Part shown: positions 20,201 through 28,899 of the stretch, piece after piece
Numbering within the stretch: position 1 is the first letter of the stretch
How the letters are laid out: the number at the start of each line of letters is the position of its first letter
Source: Streptomyces cinnamoneus
Lineage (GTDB): Bacteria > Actinomycetota > Actinomycetes > Streptomycetales > Streptomycetaceae
Direction: 5' to 3'
Assembly (NCBI RefSeq): GCF_014650495.1
Contig: NZ_BMVB01000028.1
Span: forward strand, 1-61,992
Length of the DNA stretch: 61,992 bases
Notes under the pieces: generated by a model
Databases searched by the model: none
What the model was told of the DNA's origin: nothing
The model's input: only the letters and a program-made list of their open reading frames with translations
Position numbers and translations under genes: made by a program

Positions 20201-22269
20201 GCTTCTGGCTGGGCGACGCCTTCGCCTCCGGCGGCTCGGCGGGCTACGACCACAAGGGCATGGGCATCACCGCCCGTGGCGCCTGGGAGTCCGTCAAGCG
20301 CCACTTCCGGGAGCTGGGCCACAACACCCAGACCGAGGACTTCACGGTCGTCGGCGTCGGCGACATGTCCGGTGACGTCTTCGGCAACGGCATGCTGCTC
20401 TCCGAGCACATCCGCCTGGTGGCCGCCTTCGACCACCGTCACATCTTCCTCGACCCCACCCCGGACGCGGCCGTCTCCTACGCCGAGCGGCGCCGCCTGT
20501 TCGAGCTGCCGCGCTCGTCCTGGGCCGACTACGACACCTCGCTGCTCTCGGCGGGCGGTGGCATCCACCCCCGTACGGCGAAGTCGATCCCGGTCAACGC
20601 ACACGTGCGCCAGGCCCTCGGTCTCGAAGCGGGCGTCACGAAGATGACCCCGGCCGAGCTGATGAAGGCCATCCTCAGCTCCCCGGTCGACCTGCTGTGG
20701 AACGGCGGCATCGGCACGTACGTCAAGGCGTCCACCGAGTCGCACGCCGACGTGGGCGACAAGGCCAACGACGCCATCCGCGTCGACGGCCAGGACCTGC
20801 GCGTCAAGGTCGTCGGCGAGGGCGGCAACCTGGGCCTGACCCAGCTCGGCCGCATCGAGTTCGCCCTTTCGGGCGGCCCGGAGTCCACCGGCGGCCGGGT
20901 GAACACCGACGCCATCGACAACAGCGCCGGTGTGGACACCTCCGACCACGAGGTGAACATCAAGATCCTGCTGAACGGCCTCGTCACCGAAGGCGACATG
21001 ACCGTCAAGCAGCGCAACAAGCTCCTCGCGGAGATGACCGACGAGGTCGGCGAGCTGGTCCTGCGCAACAACTACGCGCAGAACGTCGCCCTGGCCAACG
21101 GTGTGGCCCAGGCCCCCAGCCTGCTCCACGCGCACCAGCGGATCATGCGCCGGCTCACCCGCGACGGCCACCTGGACCGCGCGCTGGAGTTCCTGCCCTC
21201 CGACCGGCAGATCCGCGAGCGGCTCAACGCCGGCCGCGGGCTGACCCAGCCCGAGCTGGCCGTCCTCCTCGCCTACATCAAGATCACCACGGCCGAGGAG
21301 CTGCTCACCACCGAGCTGCCCGACGACGCGTACCTGCAGCGACTGCTGTACGCCTACTTCCCGCAGCCGCTGCGCCAGTCGTTCGGCGAGCAGATCGACA
21401 ACCACGCGCTGCGCCGCGAGATCGTCACGACCGTTCTGGTCAACGACACGGTCAACACCGGTGGCTCGACCTTCCTGCACCGTCTGCGGGAGGAGACCGG
21501 CGCGTCGCTGGAGGAGATCGTCCGGGCGCAGACCGCGGCCCGGGAGATCTTCAGCCTGAACGCCGTCTGGGACGCCGTCGAGGCGCTCGACAACGTCGTC
21601 GCCGCCGACGTCCAGACGCAGATCCGACTGCACTCGCGCCGTCTGGTCGAGCGCGGCACGCGATGGCTGCTCAACAACCGTCCGCAGCCGCTGCAGCTGG
21701 CCGAGACCATCGGGTTCTTCCGGGACGACGTGGACACGGTCTGGGCCGAGCTGCCCAAGCTGCTGCGCGGCGCCGACATGGACTGGTGGCAGTCGATCCA
21801 CGACGAGCTCACCGCCGCCGGTGTCCCCGACGAGCTGGCGACGCGGGTCGCGGGCTTCTCGTCGGTCTTCCCGGCGCTGGACGTCGTGGCCACCGCCGAC
21901 CGCACGGGCAAGGCGCCGCTGGACGTGGCCGAGGTCTACTACGACCTCGGGGACCGGCTGCACATCAGCCAGCTGATGGACCGGATCATCGAGCTGCCGC
22001 GTGCCGACCGCTGGCAGTCCATGGCCCGCGCCTCCATCCGCGAGGACCTCTACGCGGCCCACGCGGCGCTCACCGCCGAGGTCCTGTCCGTCGGCAACGG
22101 CGCCTCGACGCCGGAGCAGCGGTTCGGGGAGTGGGAGGAGAAGAACGCCGCGATCCTCACCCGCGCGCGCACGACGCTGGACGAGATCCGCGGTTCGGAC
22201 GCGTTCGACCTGGCCAACCTGTCGGTGGCCATGAGGACGATGCGCACCCTGCTGCGTTCGCACAGCTGA
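17266..22269 (+). CDS. gdhB: NAD-specific glutamate dehydrogenase, large (180-kDa) type
   Basis: 1667 residues from ATG 17266, preceded by AGAGGAC; a weaker in-frame ATG exists at 17230. The length fits the large actinobacterial/proteobacterial NAD-GDH family (about 1600-1650 residues). It oxidatively deaminates glutamate to 2-oxoglutarate. N-terminal regulatory ACT-like segments (about 1-600) precede the catalytic core with [20 protein letters not shown], substrate-binding [12 protein letters not shown] (near residue 895), [14 protein letters not shown] and [11 protein letters not shown] C-terminal alpha-helical region completes it. Monocistronic, with a strong terminator downstream. Confidence 0.95.
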   Translation: [1667 protein letters not shown]

Positions 22270-22292
22270 CGCGTCGGCTCCGCATCCGAGTA

Positions 22293-22333
22293 AAAGGGGC
22301 GGCTCCGGGGAAAACCCCCGGAGTCGCCCCTTT
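22293..22333 (+). terminator. gdh terminator
   Basis: A stem of about 18 bp, AAAGGGGCGGCTCCGGGG against CCCCCGGAGTCGCCCCTTT, around AAAA, lies 23 bases after the stop codon and 20 bases before the next gene. Confidence 0.85.
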
Positions 22334-22352
22334 CGCGTGCTAAGAGAGACGG

Positions 22353-23510
22353 ATGAGAGTCGTTTCGCGGCTTGTGTCCACCCCGGCGCGCCGGGAGACG
22401 GCCGGCGCGGTGGCCATTCATCTGGCCCTGGCCGTCATCGGCTTCACCCTCCTCCTGTTGATCAACCGGCATGTCGGGCATGGCGTGGAGTGGCTGCTGT
22501 ACCGCTGGGACAGCGGGAACTACCTGCGGGTCGCCGAGCGCGGCTATCCGAGCTTCATCCCCTACCGTCCCGACGGGACGCCCGACTACAGCCGGCTCGC
22601 CTTCTTCCCGCTCGTTCCCGCGCTGATCCGTGGCCTGCACCTGCTGACCGGCCTGTCCTACGCGTACGCGGGAGTGGCGATCTCCTGGTGCGCGGCGGCG
22701 GTGGCCGCTGCGGGCGTCTACCGGCTCATGAGGGCGGCTGGAGCCTCTCCCGGTGCGGGGTACGCGTGCGTGGCGCTGTGGTCCTGCTCGCCGTACGCCT
22801 TCGCGCTGTGGGTGCCGTACTCGGAGGCCGTCTTCAGCGCGCTGCTGGTGTGGGCCATGGTCGCCCTGCTGGCCCGGCGGTGGCTGACGGTGGGCCTGCT
22901 GTGCCTGCTGGCGGGCGCGGTGCGGCCGACGGCCGTGGTGCTGATCGCGACGGTGATGCTGGCCGCCGGCTGGGCGCTGGTGCACCGGCGCGACGGATGG
23001 CGGCCGGGGGCGGCGCTGGCGCTGGCACCGCTGGGGCTGCTGGCCGGCTGGCTGTTCCTCGGCAGCAGGGTGGGCCGCTGGGACGGCTGGTTCGAGGCGG
23101 AGCGGGCCTGGGGGCAGTCCTTCGACTTCGGCACGGGCACGGTGCGCTTCATCGGCGACGTGCTGACCTACCGCGAGCGGTGGAACGCGGCGGACGTCCG
23201 GCACGCGGCCGTGCTCGCCGTGGTGCTCCTGACGGCGGTCGGGGTGCTGGCCCTGGCGCTGGACCGGACGGTGCCCCGGCTGCTGGTGGTGCTGGTGGCC
23301 GGGGCGTGGCTGCTGATGACGGGAACACCGGGCTCGCACTACTCGAAGCCGCGCTTCATGCTGCCGTTCCTGCCGGTTCTGCTGCTGTTGGTGGCCCGGC
23401 CGCTCGCGCGTGCTCCGCTAGTGGTGCAGATCTGTCTCTACGGTGGGGGTGCGGTGGTCTCGGGTTGGTACGCGGCAGGGTTGCTGGCGCTGTTCGAGGG
23501 ATCGCCGTGA
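22353..23510 (+). CDS. PIG-V-like mannosyltransferase family membrane protein
   Basis: 385 residues with about nine hydrophobic helices. The motifs YRWDSGNYLRVAERGYP, LAFFPLVPALIRGLH, WVPYSEAVFS and GSHYSKPRFMLPFLPVL fit the GT-C fold of the PIG-V mannosyltransferase family. The Asp in RWDSG corresponds to the catalytic luminal/extracellular Asp. It would transfer mannose from a polyprenol-phosphate donor, consistent with the polyprenol-phosphomannose synthase gene 2 kb downstream. Acceptor unknown. The last 73 bases overlap the 3' end of the convergent gtrA-like gene. Confidence 0.8.
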   Translation: MRVVSRLVSTPARRETAGAVAIHLALAVIGFTLLLLINRHVGHGVEWLLYRWDSGNYLRVAERGYPSFIPYRPDGTPDYSRLAFFPLVPALIRGLHLLTGLSYAYAGVAISWCAAAVAAAGVYRLMRAAGASPGAGYACVALWSCSPYAFALWVPYSEAVFSALLVWAMVALLARRWLTVGLLCLLAGAVRPTAVVLIATVMLAAGWALVHRRDGWRPGAALALAPLGLLAGWLFLGSRVGRWDGWFEAERAWGQSFDFGTGTVRFIGDVLTYRERWNAADVRHAAVLAVVLLTAVGVLALALDRTVPRLLVVLVAGAWLLMTGTPGSHYSKPRFMLPFLPVLLLLVARPLARAPLVVQICLYGGGAVVSGWYAAGLLALFEGSP

Positions 23511-23989
23511 CGCGAGCCGTACCGTCCGCCGCCCGGCAGGGCCCGGAAGACCCAGGCCCGGTAGGACCAGAAGCGGAAGAGGGTGGCCGTGCCGATGCCC
23601 AGGAACTTGAAGAGGTTCCCCAGCAGCGGGCCGCGCCAGCCGAAGCCGTAGGTGGCGGTGTAGAGGACTCCGTTCTCGATCACCAGGCCGATGCCGCTGA
23701 AGGCCGCGAAGAGGAGGACCTCCCGGCTGCGGCGGGTCTTGTCGCGGTCCCGGTAGGTGAAGTACCGCAGGCCCAGGTAGTTGAACGTGATGGCGACCAC
23801 CGTCGCGATCACGCTGCACCGCACCACCGGCAGTCCGGTGGCGCCCCGGCAGACGTTGAAGACACCGAGGTTGACGAAGATCCCCAAGCCGCCGACCGTG
23901 CCGAACTTGGCGAACTCGTGGCCGAGTGCGAGCAGGCGGTCCCTGCCGGACGGGCGCTTCCCCCTCGACTGTGTCGGTCGCACGGGCAT
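23438..23989 (-). CDS. GtrA family membrane protein
   Basis: 183 residues with four membrane helices. The opening FAKFGTVGGLGIFVNLGVF and the later FNYLGLRYFTYRDRDK are hallmarks of the GtrA family, small flippase-like proteins that act on polyprenol-phosphate sugars. A Ser/Asn/Pro-rich tail of about 30 residues follows the last helix; its coding sequence is the part that overlaps the convergent PIG-V gene (23438-23510). The context of GDP-mannose and polyprenol-mannose genes supports a role in lipid-linked sugar translocation. Confidence 0.85.
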   Translation of the reverse strand: MPVRPTQSRGKRPSGRDRLLALGHEFAKFGTVGGLGIFVNLGVFNVCRGATGLPVVRCSVIATVVAITFNYLGLRYFTYRDRDKTRRSREVLLFAAFSGIGLVIENGVLYTATYGFGWRGPLLGNLFKFLGIGTATLFRFWSYRAWVFRALPGGGRYGSRHGDPSNSASNPAAYQPETTAPPP

Positions 23990-24106
23990 CTCCAGATACG
24001 GTCGCCACGCGTAGCGGACATTTCACGTAGACAGCAGATTGTAGTGTAAATTGCCGCAAACACTGACGCAGTGCGACGGGGTGACGACAGTGGGCGAGGA
24101 GCTGGC
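23990..24106. promoter_or_regulatory. AT-rich divergent promoter region, gtrA-like / nucleotidyltransferase
   Basis: 117 bases, strikingly AT-rich at 24020-24060, with TAAATT near 24046 as a candidate -10 for the plus-strand gene. This is the only plausible place for promoters of both divergent genes. No palindromic operator stood out. Confidence 0.4.
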
Positions 24107-25186
24107 ATGACAGAGGCGGTACTGCTCGTCGGCGGCAAGGGCACTCGGCTCCAGCCGCTCACCCTCCATACGCCGAAGCCGATGGTCCCGGCCGCGGGGG
24201 TGCCGTTCCTCGCGCACCAGCTGGCGCGCGCCAGAGCCGCCGGCGTCGACCACGTCGTCCTGGCCACCTCGTACCTCGCCGAGGTCTTCGAGCCGTACTT
24301 CGGCGACGGCTCCGCCCACGGAATCCGGCTCACGTACGTCCATGAGGAGGAACCCCTCGGTACGGGCGGCGCCATCCGGCACGCCTCCCGGGCCCTGTCC
24401 GCGCGGCCCGGTGAGCCCGTGCTCGTCTTCAACGGCGACATCCTCACCGGCCTCGACATCGCGGACCTGCTCCTGCGCCACGAGCGCGCCCAGGCCGACG
24501 TCACGCTGCACCTGACACGGGTCGCCGACCCGCGGGCGTTCGGCCTCGTCCCCACCGATGCCGACGGCCGCGTCCTGGCCTTCACCGAGAAGCCGCGCCA
24601 TCCGGACGAGATCGTCACCGATCAGGTCAACGCCGGCTGCTACGTCTTCCGCCGCGAGGTCATCGACTCCGTCCCCGAGGGCCGCCCGGTCTCCGTCGAA
24701 CGGGAGACCTTTCCCGGGCTGCTGGCCGACGGGGCCCTGCTGCACGGCGTGGTCGACGCCTCGTACTGGCTCGACCTGGGCCGCCCGGCCTCCTTCGTCC
24801 AGGCGTCGGCCGATCTCGTCCGCGGCATCGTGCGTTCCCCGGCGGTGCCCGGAGAGCCCGGGGAGTCCCTCGTGCTGCCCGGTGCCCACGTCGGCAGCGG
24901 GGCCAGGCTCTACGGCGGCACGGTCGTCGGAGCGGGGGCGCACATCGAGGCGGGCGCCGAGGTCGAGGGCTCCGTCGTCCTGGACGGCGCCCGCATCGAG
25001 GCGGGGGCGCGCGTACGGGCGTCCATGGTCGGCACCGGCGCCCGGGTGGGCCCGCGCACCGTGCTCGACGGCGCGGTGATCGGCGACCACTCCGAGATCG
25101 GTGCCGACAACGAACTGCGCGAAGGGGCCCGCATCTGGTGCGGCACCACCATCCCCGACGCCGCCATCCGCTTCTCCGCCGTGTGA
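24107..25186 (+). CDS. Sugar-1-phosphate nucleotidyltransferase (mannose-1-phosphate guanylyltransferase-like)
   Basis: 359 residues from ATG 24107, with GAGGAG just upstream. The N-terminal nucleotidyltransferase domain (1-235) has the signature GGKGTRLQPLT (9-19), TPKPMVP with K24, the metal-binding Asp in LVFNGDIL, and FTEKP. The C-terminal third is a left-handed beta-helix of hexapeptide repeats (GAHVGSGARL, GAGAHIEAGAEV). Layout and context with a polyprenol-phosphate mannose synthase favour GDP-mannose synthesis from mannose-1-P, but other NDP-sugars cannot be excluded. Probably the first gene of the run that continues to 32.8 kb. Confidence 0.85.
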   Translation: MTEAVLLVGGKGTRLQPLTLHTPKPMVPAAGVPFLAHQLARARAAGVDHVVLATSYLAEVFEPYFGDGSAHGIRLTYVHEEEPLGTGGAIRHASRALSARPGEPVLVFNGDILTGLDIADLLLRHERAQADVTLHLTRVADPRAFGLVPTDADGRVLAFTEKPRHPDEIVTDQVNAGCYVFRREVIDSVPEGRPVSVERETFPGLLADGALLHGVVDASYWLDLGRPASFVQASADLVRGIVRSPAVPGEPGESLVLPGAHVGSGARLYGGTVVGAGAHIEAGAEVEGSVVLDGARIEAGARVRASMVGTGARVGPRTVLDGAVIGDHSEIGADNELREGARIWCGTTIPDAAIRFSAV

Positions 25187-25297
25187 GCCGCACGGAGCAC
25201 ACGTCGTGCGCGCCGCAAGCCAGTCTTGAACAGCCGTTTGAACGCCTGAACTCCCCCCCCCCGCACGTTCCGTACGTTCCGTCGCAAGGACCAGCCC

Positions 25298-26155
25298 ATG
25301 AGTTCTCCGCGCACCCCCGCCGGCCCGCCCCTGCCCGCCGAGTGGAGCCGCACTCCGCTGACCGTCGTGATGCCCACCTACAACGAGGCGCAGAACCTGC
25401 CCACCATGGCGGAGGCGCTCATGGCACTGCCCCTGGAGGGCCTGCGGCTGCTGGTCGTCGACGACAACAGCCCCGACGGCACCGGCGCCGTCGCCGAGCA
25501 GCTCGCCGAGAAGTACAACGAGGCCGAACGGCGTGACGAGTCCGAACGGCGTGACGAGACGGGCAGGGTCCGCATGGGCGTCCTGCACCGCACCGCCAAG
25601 GAGGGACTCGGCCGGGCGTACGCGGCCGGGATGGAGCGTGCCGTCGCCGAGGGCGCCGCCTACGTCCTGCAGATGGACGCCGACGGCAGCCACCCCACCG
25701 AGAAGATCGCCGACATGCTGGGCGTCGCCCTGGCCACCGGCGCGGACGTCGTCGTGGGCAGCCGGTACGTGCCCGGAGGCACGCTTTCCGACGCCTGGAA
25801 GGCCCACCGCAAACTGCTCTCCCGCTGGGCCAACGCCTACGCCAGCGGCATCCTCGGCACGCGCATCCGCGACATCACCAGTGGCTTCAACCTCTGGAGC
25901 GCCCACGCGCTGCGCACCATCGACCTCGGCAGCGTCGACAGTGCCGGCTACAGCTTCCAGGTCGAGACCAAGTACCGCGCGCTGCGGGCCGGATTCACCG
26001 TCATGGAGGTGCCGATCCACTTCGAGGACCGCACGGCGGGGGAGTCGAAGATGGACCTGGCCGTGCAGCTCGAATCCGTGGCCATGCCCTGGCGGCTGCG
26101 GTCGAAGACCCTGCGCGCGGCCGCGGCGGGGCCGGCCGGCAAGCACTCCCGCTGA
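25298..26155 (+). CDS. Polyprenol monophosphomannose synthase (GT2)
   Basis: 285 residues. DPM1/Ppm1-type GT2 fold: TVVMPTYNEAQNLP, LLVVDDNSPDGTG, LQMDADGSHP with the DxD metal site, then VVGSRYVPGG and ITSGFNLW. It makes polyprenyl-phosphate-mannose from GDP-mannose for GT-C transferases outside the membrane. There are no membrane helices after the catalytic domain, so it lacks the fused C-terminal GtrA-like or Lnt-like domains of some homologs. A direct 18-base duplication (25526-25561) inserts ERRDES-ERRDET at residues 77-88, between two catalytic strands. The downstream gene starts 3 bases after its stop. Confidence 0.9.
   Translation: MSSPRTPAGPPLPAEWSRTPLTVVMPTYNEAQNLPTMAEALMALPLEGLRLLVVDDNSPDGTGAVAEQLAEKYNEAERRDESERRDETGRVRMGVLHRTAKEGLGRAYAAGMERAVAEGAAYVLQMDADGSHPTEKIADMLGVALATGADVVVGSRYVPGGTLSDAWKAHRKLLSRWANAYASGILGTRIRDITSGFNLWSAHALRTIDLGSVDSAGYSFQVETKYRALRAGFTVMEVPIHFEDRTAGESKMDLAVQLESVAMPWRLRSKTLRAAAAGPAGKHSR
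25526..25561 (+). repeat. Tandem 18-base duplication inside the mannose synthase gene
   Basis: Two head-to-tail copies of an 18-base unit, 25526-25543 and 25544-25561; 17 consecutive bases (CCGAACGGCGTGACGAG) are identical. It encodes ERRDES then ERRDET in a surface loop. It looks like recent slippage duplication. Confidence 0.9.
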
Positions 26156-26158
26156 CCC

Positions 26159-27661
26159 GTGGCGCCGGCCATGGCCTTCAGGGCCCGCCTGCCGCACCGG
26201 GCGGCCGCCGTCGCGGTCCTGCTGCTGACCGCCTTGCTGCTGCTCATGGTGGTCCGGCTGCCCTGGTCCGGCGACCTGGGGATGCACGGTGCGGTGCTGG
26301 AGCGGCTGCGCGCGGACCTGTTCCACCCGGGCAACCCCTTGGTGGACGAGGACACCGTCAGCCCGTACTACTCGCCCTGGGCGGTCGCGCTGGCCCTGGT
26401 GGCGACGGTGAGCGGCTGGGGAACGTTCGGGGTGCTGAGGCTGGCGGCCCTGGGCGGGCTCGCCCTGCTCGGCAGTGGGATCGCCGCCTTCGTCCGTACG
26501 TTCAGCCGCCGGCGCGCGGCCGTGCCCCTCGGGCTGCTGTGCGTCCTGCTGCTGTACGGCGTGCGGCTCTTCGCCTGGAGCGGGGTGCCGGGCCTCAGCT
26601 CGCTGTGCCTGACCCTGGCCTATCCGAGCACCTTCGCCCTGGGCCTCACCTTCCACCTGTGGGCGCTGCTGCGCTGGGGACTTCAGGAGGCATGGGGGCT
26701 CCTGGGATTCCTGGGGCTGGGGATGCTGCTGGCGGCGGCGTTGCTGTGCCATCAGTTCACCGGGGCCGTCGCGGTACTGGGCGTCGGGGCCCTGCTGGTC
26801 GGGGCGCGGCCCGGGCCGGATCGGAAGCTATGGCTCCGGATGGCGGCAGGCGGCGCGCTGGCGATGCTCGTCCTGCTGTGCTGGCCGTACTACCCCTTCC
26901 TGGCGCTGCTGGACGGAGGCGGGATGGACGCCGTCCACCGGCCGCTGTACGACTTCCTGCCCGAGCGGTTCTGCCTGGTGGGGCTGGGCGTCGTGGCCCT
27001 GGCGATCCGCTGGTGGCGCGACCGGCGCGATCCGCTCGCGCTCCTCTTCGCGCTGGGTGCCGTGATCTTCGCGGCCGGATGGCTGAGCGGGCACTACGCG
27101 TGGGGCCGTGTCCTGCCGGCCATGTTGCTGCCCGCCCAGCTCGCGCTCGCCGTCGAGGTGGCCGAGGCCCAGGGCGCGGGGCTGCGCCGGGCCCTGCCGG
27201 CGGTGACGGTGGCCGCCCTGCTGGTGGGGGCGTGGATGCAGGCGGGGGTGCTGTCGTACGTCCTGCGCAGGGACGCCATTCCGCCGGTGCTGCGCGATGC
27301 GCCCGCGTTCGGGCTGTGGCGAGGGCTGGGCTGGGCGGTGGCGCGTGTGCCGAAGGGGGCGACGGTGATGACGGACGACTTCTATGCGCTGCGCACCCTG
27401 CCCGCCTACGGGCCCTACACCGTCGCCCCCGCCTATCCGGATCTCTTCCTTCCTGACGAGAAGCGGCGCCGGGACGCGACGCGGCGCTACTTCGCCCCGG
27501 CCACCTCCCGGGCCGAACGGCTCGGCATCCTCAAGGAGTACGGCGTGCGATGGGTGCTGCAGAAGAACGGCGGCGGGGGTCTGGCCCCGGACGATCCCGC
27601 GCTCAGGAGGGCGGCCCGGGGGCCGGGCGGGCTCGCGCTGCTGGAGGTCGTACGGCCGTGA
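26159..27661 (+). CDS. GT-C-like polytopic membrane protein
   Basis: 500 residues from GTG 26159, three bases after the preceding stop (an ATG at 26171 is the alternative start). About ten hydrophobic helices. An acidic first extracellular loop (WSGDLGMHGAVLERLRADL) and a C-terminal soluble domain of about 110 residues (RVPKGATVMTDDFYALRTLP onward) resemble GT-C glycosyltransferases that use polyprenol-linked sugars. No specific family was recognised. Its stop overlaps the next start (GTGA, 27658-27661), so it is translationally coupled. Confidence 0.75.
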   Translation: MAPAMAFRARLPHRAAAVAVLLLTALLLLMVVRLPWSGDLGMHGAVLERLRADLFHPGNPLVDEDTVSPYYSPWAVALALVATVSGWGTFGVLRLAALGGLALLGSGIAAFVRTFSRRRAAVPLGLLCVLLLYGVRLFAWSGVPGLSSLCLTLAYPSTFALGLTFHLWALLRWGLQEAWGLLGFLGLGMLLAAALLCHQFTGAVAVLGVGALLVGARPGPDRKLWLRMAAGGALAMLVLLCWPYYPFLALLDGGGMDAVHRPLYDFLPERFCLVGLGVVALAIRWWRDRRDPLALLFALGAVIFAAGWLSGHYAWGRVLPAMLLPAQLALAVEVAEAQGAGLRRALPAVTVAALLVGAWMQAGVLSYVLRRDAIPPVLRDAPAFGLWRGLGWAVARVPKGATVMTDDFYALRTLPAYGPYTVAPAYPDLFLPDEKRRRDATRRYFAPATSRAERLGILKEYGVRWVLQKNGGGGLAPDDPALRRAARGPGGLALLEVVRP

Positions 27662-28896
27662 CCACCACCGAGGGGCCCGTGGCCCCCGCCCCCGCCGACA
27701 TCATCGCGTGGCTGCGTGGCCGCGCCTCGCGGCCGGTGCTGACCGCGGCGCTGCTGCTGTACGTCCTGAGTTCGATCCGGGCCTACGCCAAGGACCGTAC
27801 GGGCCTCGACAACGCGGTCGTGGTGCGGGCGGCGCAGGCGCTGCTGGAGGGTGGCTCGCCGTACGCGGACAAGCGGTTCCTGTACCTGCCGGGGGCGGTG
27901 TTCGCGGCGGTGCCCCAGACCTTCTTCTCCGAGCGGGTGCTGTTCTACGCCGTGCCGGTGGTGACGGGTGCCTTCGTGGCGGTGGGGGCGGTGCTGGCGC
28001 TGCGGATCTTCTCGGTGCGGGCGGACAGCCGGCTGGCGGCGGCCATGGTGGTCGGCATCGCGCTCTTCCTGCCGTTCCACAGCCTGGTCTTCCTGGGCAA
28101 CTGGACGGCGGCGTCGGCGCTGGCGTTCCCGGCGGCGCTGCTGCTGGCGCGGCGCGGGCGCTGGTCGGGGGCGGGGATGGTGGTCGGGGCGGCGATCTCG
28201 CTCAAGCCGATGCTGGTGCCGGTACTGCTGGTCTTCGTGCTGGCCCGGCGGTGGCGGGCGCTGGCCTGGGCGGTGGCCATTCCCGTGCTGCTCTCCCTGG
28301 CGGCGGCGTCGGCGATGCCCCGGCCGGGGCTGTTCTTCACGCGGACGCTGCCCTTCCTGCTGCACGGCCAGGATGCGTACGCCCGCCCGTACGACGCCTC
28401 GTGGCCGGCGGTGCTGCCCCGCTTCGGGGTGCCGCACACCCTGGCCTTCGCGCTCGCGGGGGCGGCGGGGGTGGTGGTGCTGGGCTTCGCGTGGCTGCGG
28501 TGGCGGCGCGGGGGTGCGCCCGGGCTGCAGCTGGTGGAGTGCACGTCGCTGTTGATGCTCGCGGCGTTCGTGGTCTCGCGTCCGTCGTTCCTGAACTACG
28601 CGCTGGTCGTGGCGCCGTCGCTGGCGGCGTCGGTGGTGGAACGGGCGGCGGCGGTGCGGTCGGTGTGGTTCTGGATGCCGCTGGTGCCGCAGTTGGGCGG
28701 GGTGCCGTGGCCGGGGCTCGACACCGCCCAGCGGCATGCGTACCGGGACATCGTGATGTTCACGGGGCTGGCGGCGGTGCTCGCCCTCGCGGCGTGGCGG
28801 GGGAGCGGCACGGAAAAAGGGGTGGTAACTGTCGGTGACGATGGTTACTCTCTGTGTAGTGCGATCGCGTCCTCGACCGATTCCGAAGTGAGGTGA
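27658..28896 (+). CDS. Glycosyltransferase 87 family membrane protein
   Basis: 412 residues from GTG 27658, overlapping the previous stop by 4 bases. About nine or ten helices. The motif RTGLDNAVVVRAAQALLEGG, then SPYADKRFLYLPGAVF, and the later AAISLKPMLVPVLLVFVLAR fit the GT87 (polyprenol-phosphate-mannose-dependent alpha-mannosyltransferase-like) family. The catalytic Asp is likely D in GLDN. The last 30 residues are soluble and coded by lower-GC DNA, which may hide a promoter for the next gene. Confidence 0.78.
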   Translation: MTTTEGPVAPAPADIIAWLRGRASRPVLTAALLLYVLSSIRAYAKDRTGLDNAVVVRAAQALLEGGSPYADKRFLYLPGAVFAAVPQTFFSERVLFYAVPVVTGAFVAVGAVLALRIFSVRADSRLAAAMVVGIALFLPFHSLVFLGNWTAASALAFPAALLLARRGRWSGAGMVVGAAISLKPMLVPVLLVFVLARRWRALAWAVAIPVLLSLAAASAMPRPGLFFTRTLPFLLHGQDAYARPYDASWPAVLPRFGVPHTLAFALAGAAGVVVLGFAWLRWRRGGAPGLQLVECTSLLMLAAFVVSRPSFLNYALVVAPSLAASVVERAAAVRSVWFWMPLVPQLGGVPWPGLDTAQRHAYRDIVMFTGLAAVLALAAWRGSGTEKGVVTVGDDGYSLCSAIASSTDSEVR

Positions 28897-28899
28897 CCC

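Noticed and set aside
17221..22263. A 1680-codon open frame antisense to the glutamate dehydrogenase gene
   Set aside because: It mirrors the third-position GC bias of the real gene, gives a compositionally odd Gly/Val/Asp-rich protein with no motif, and the sense frame is a clear NAD-GDH.
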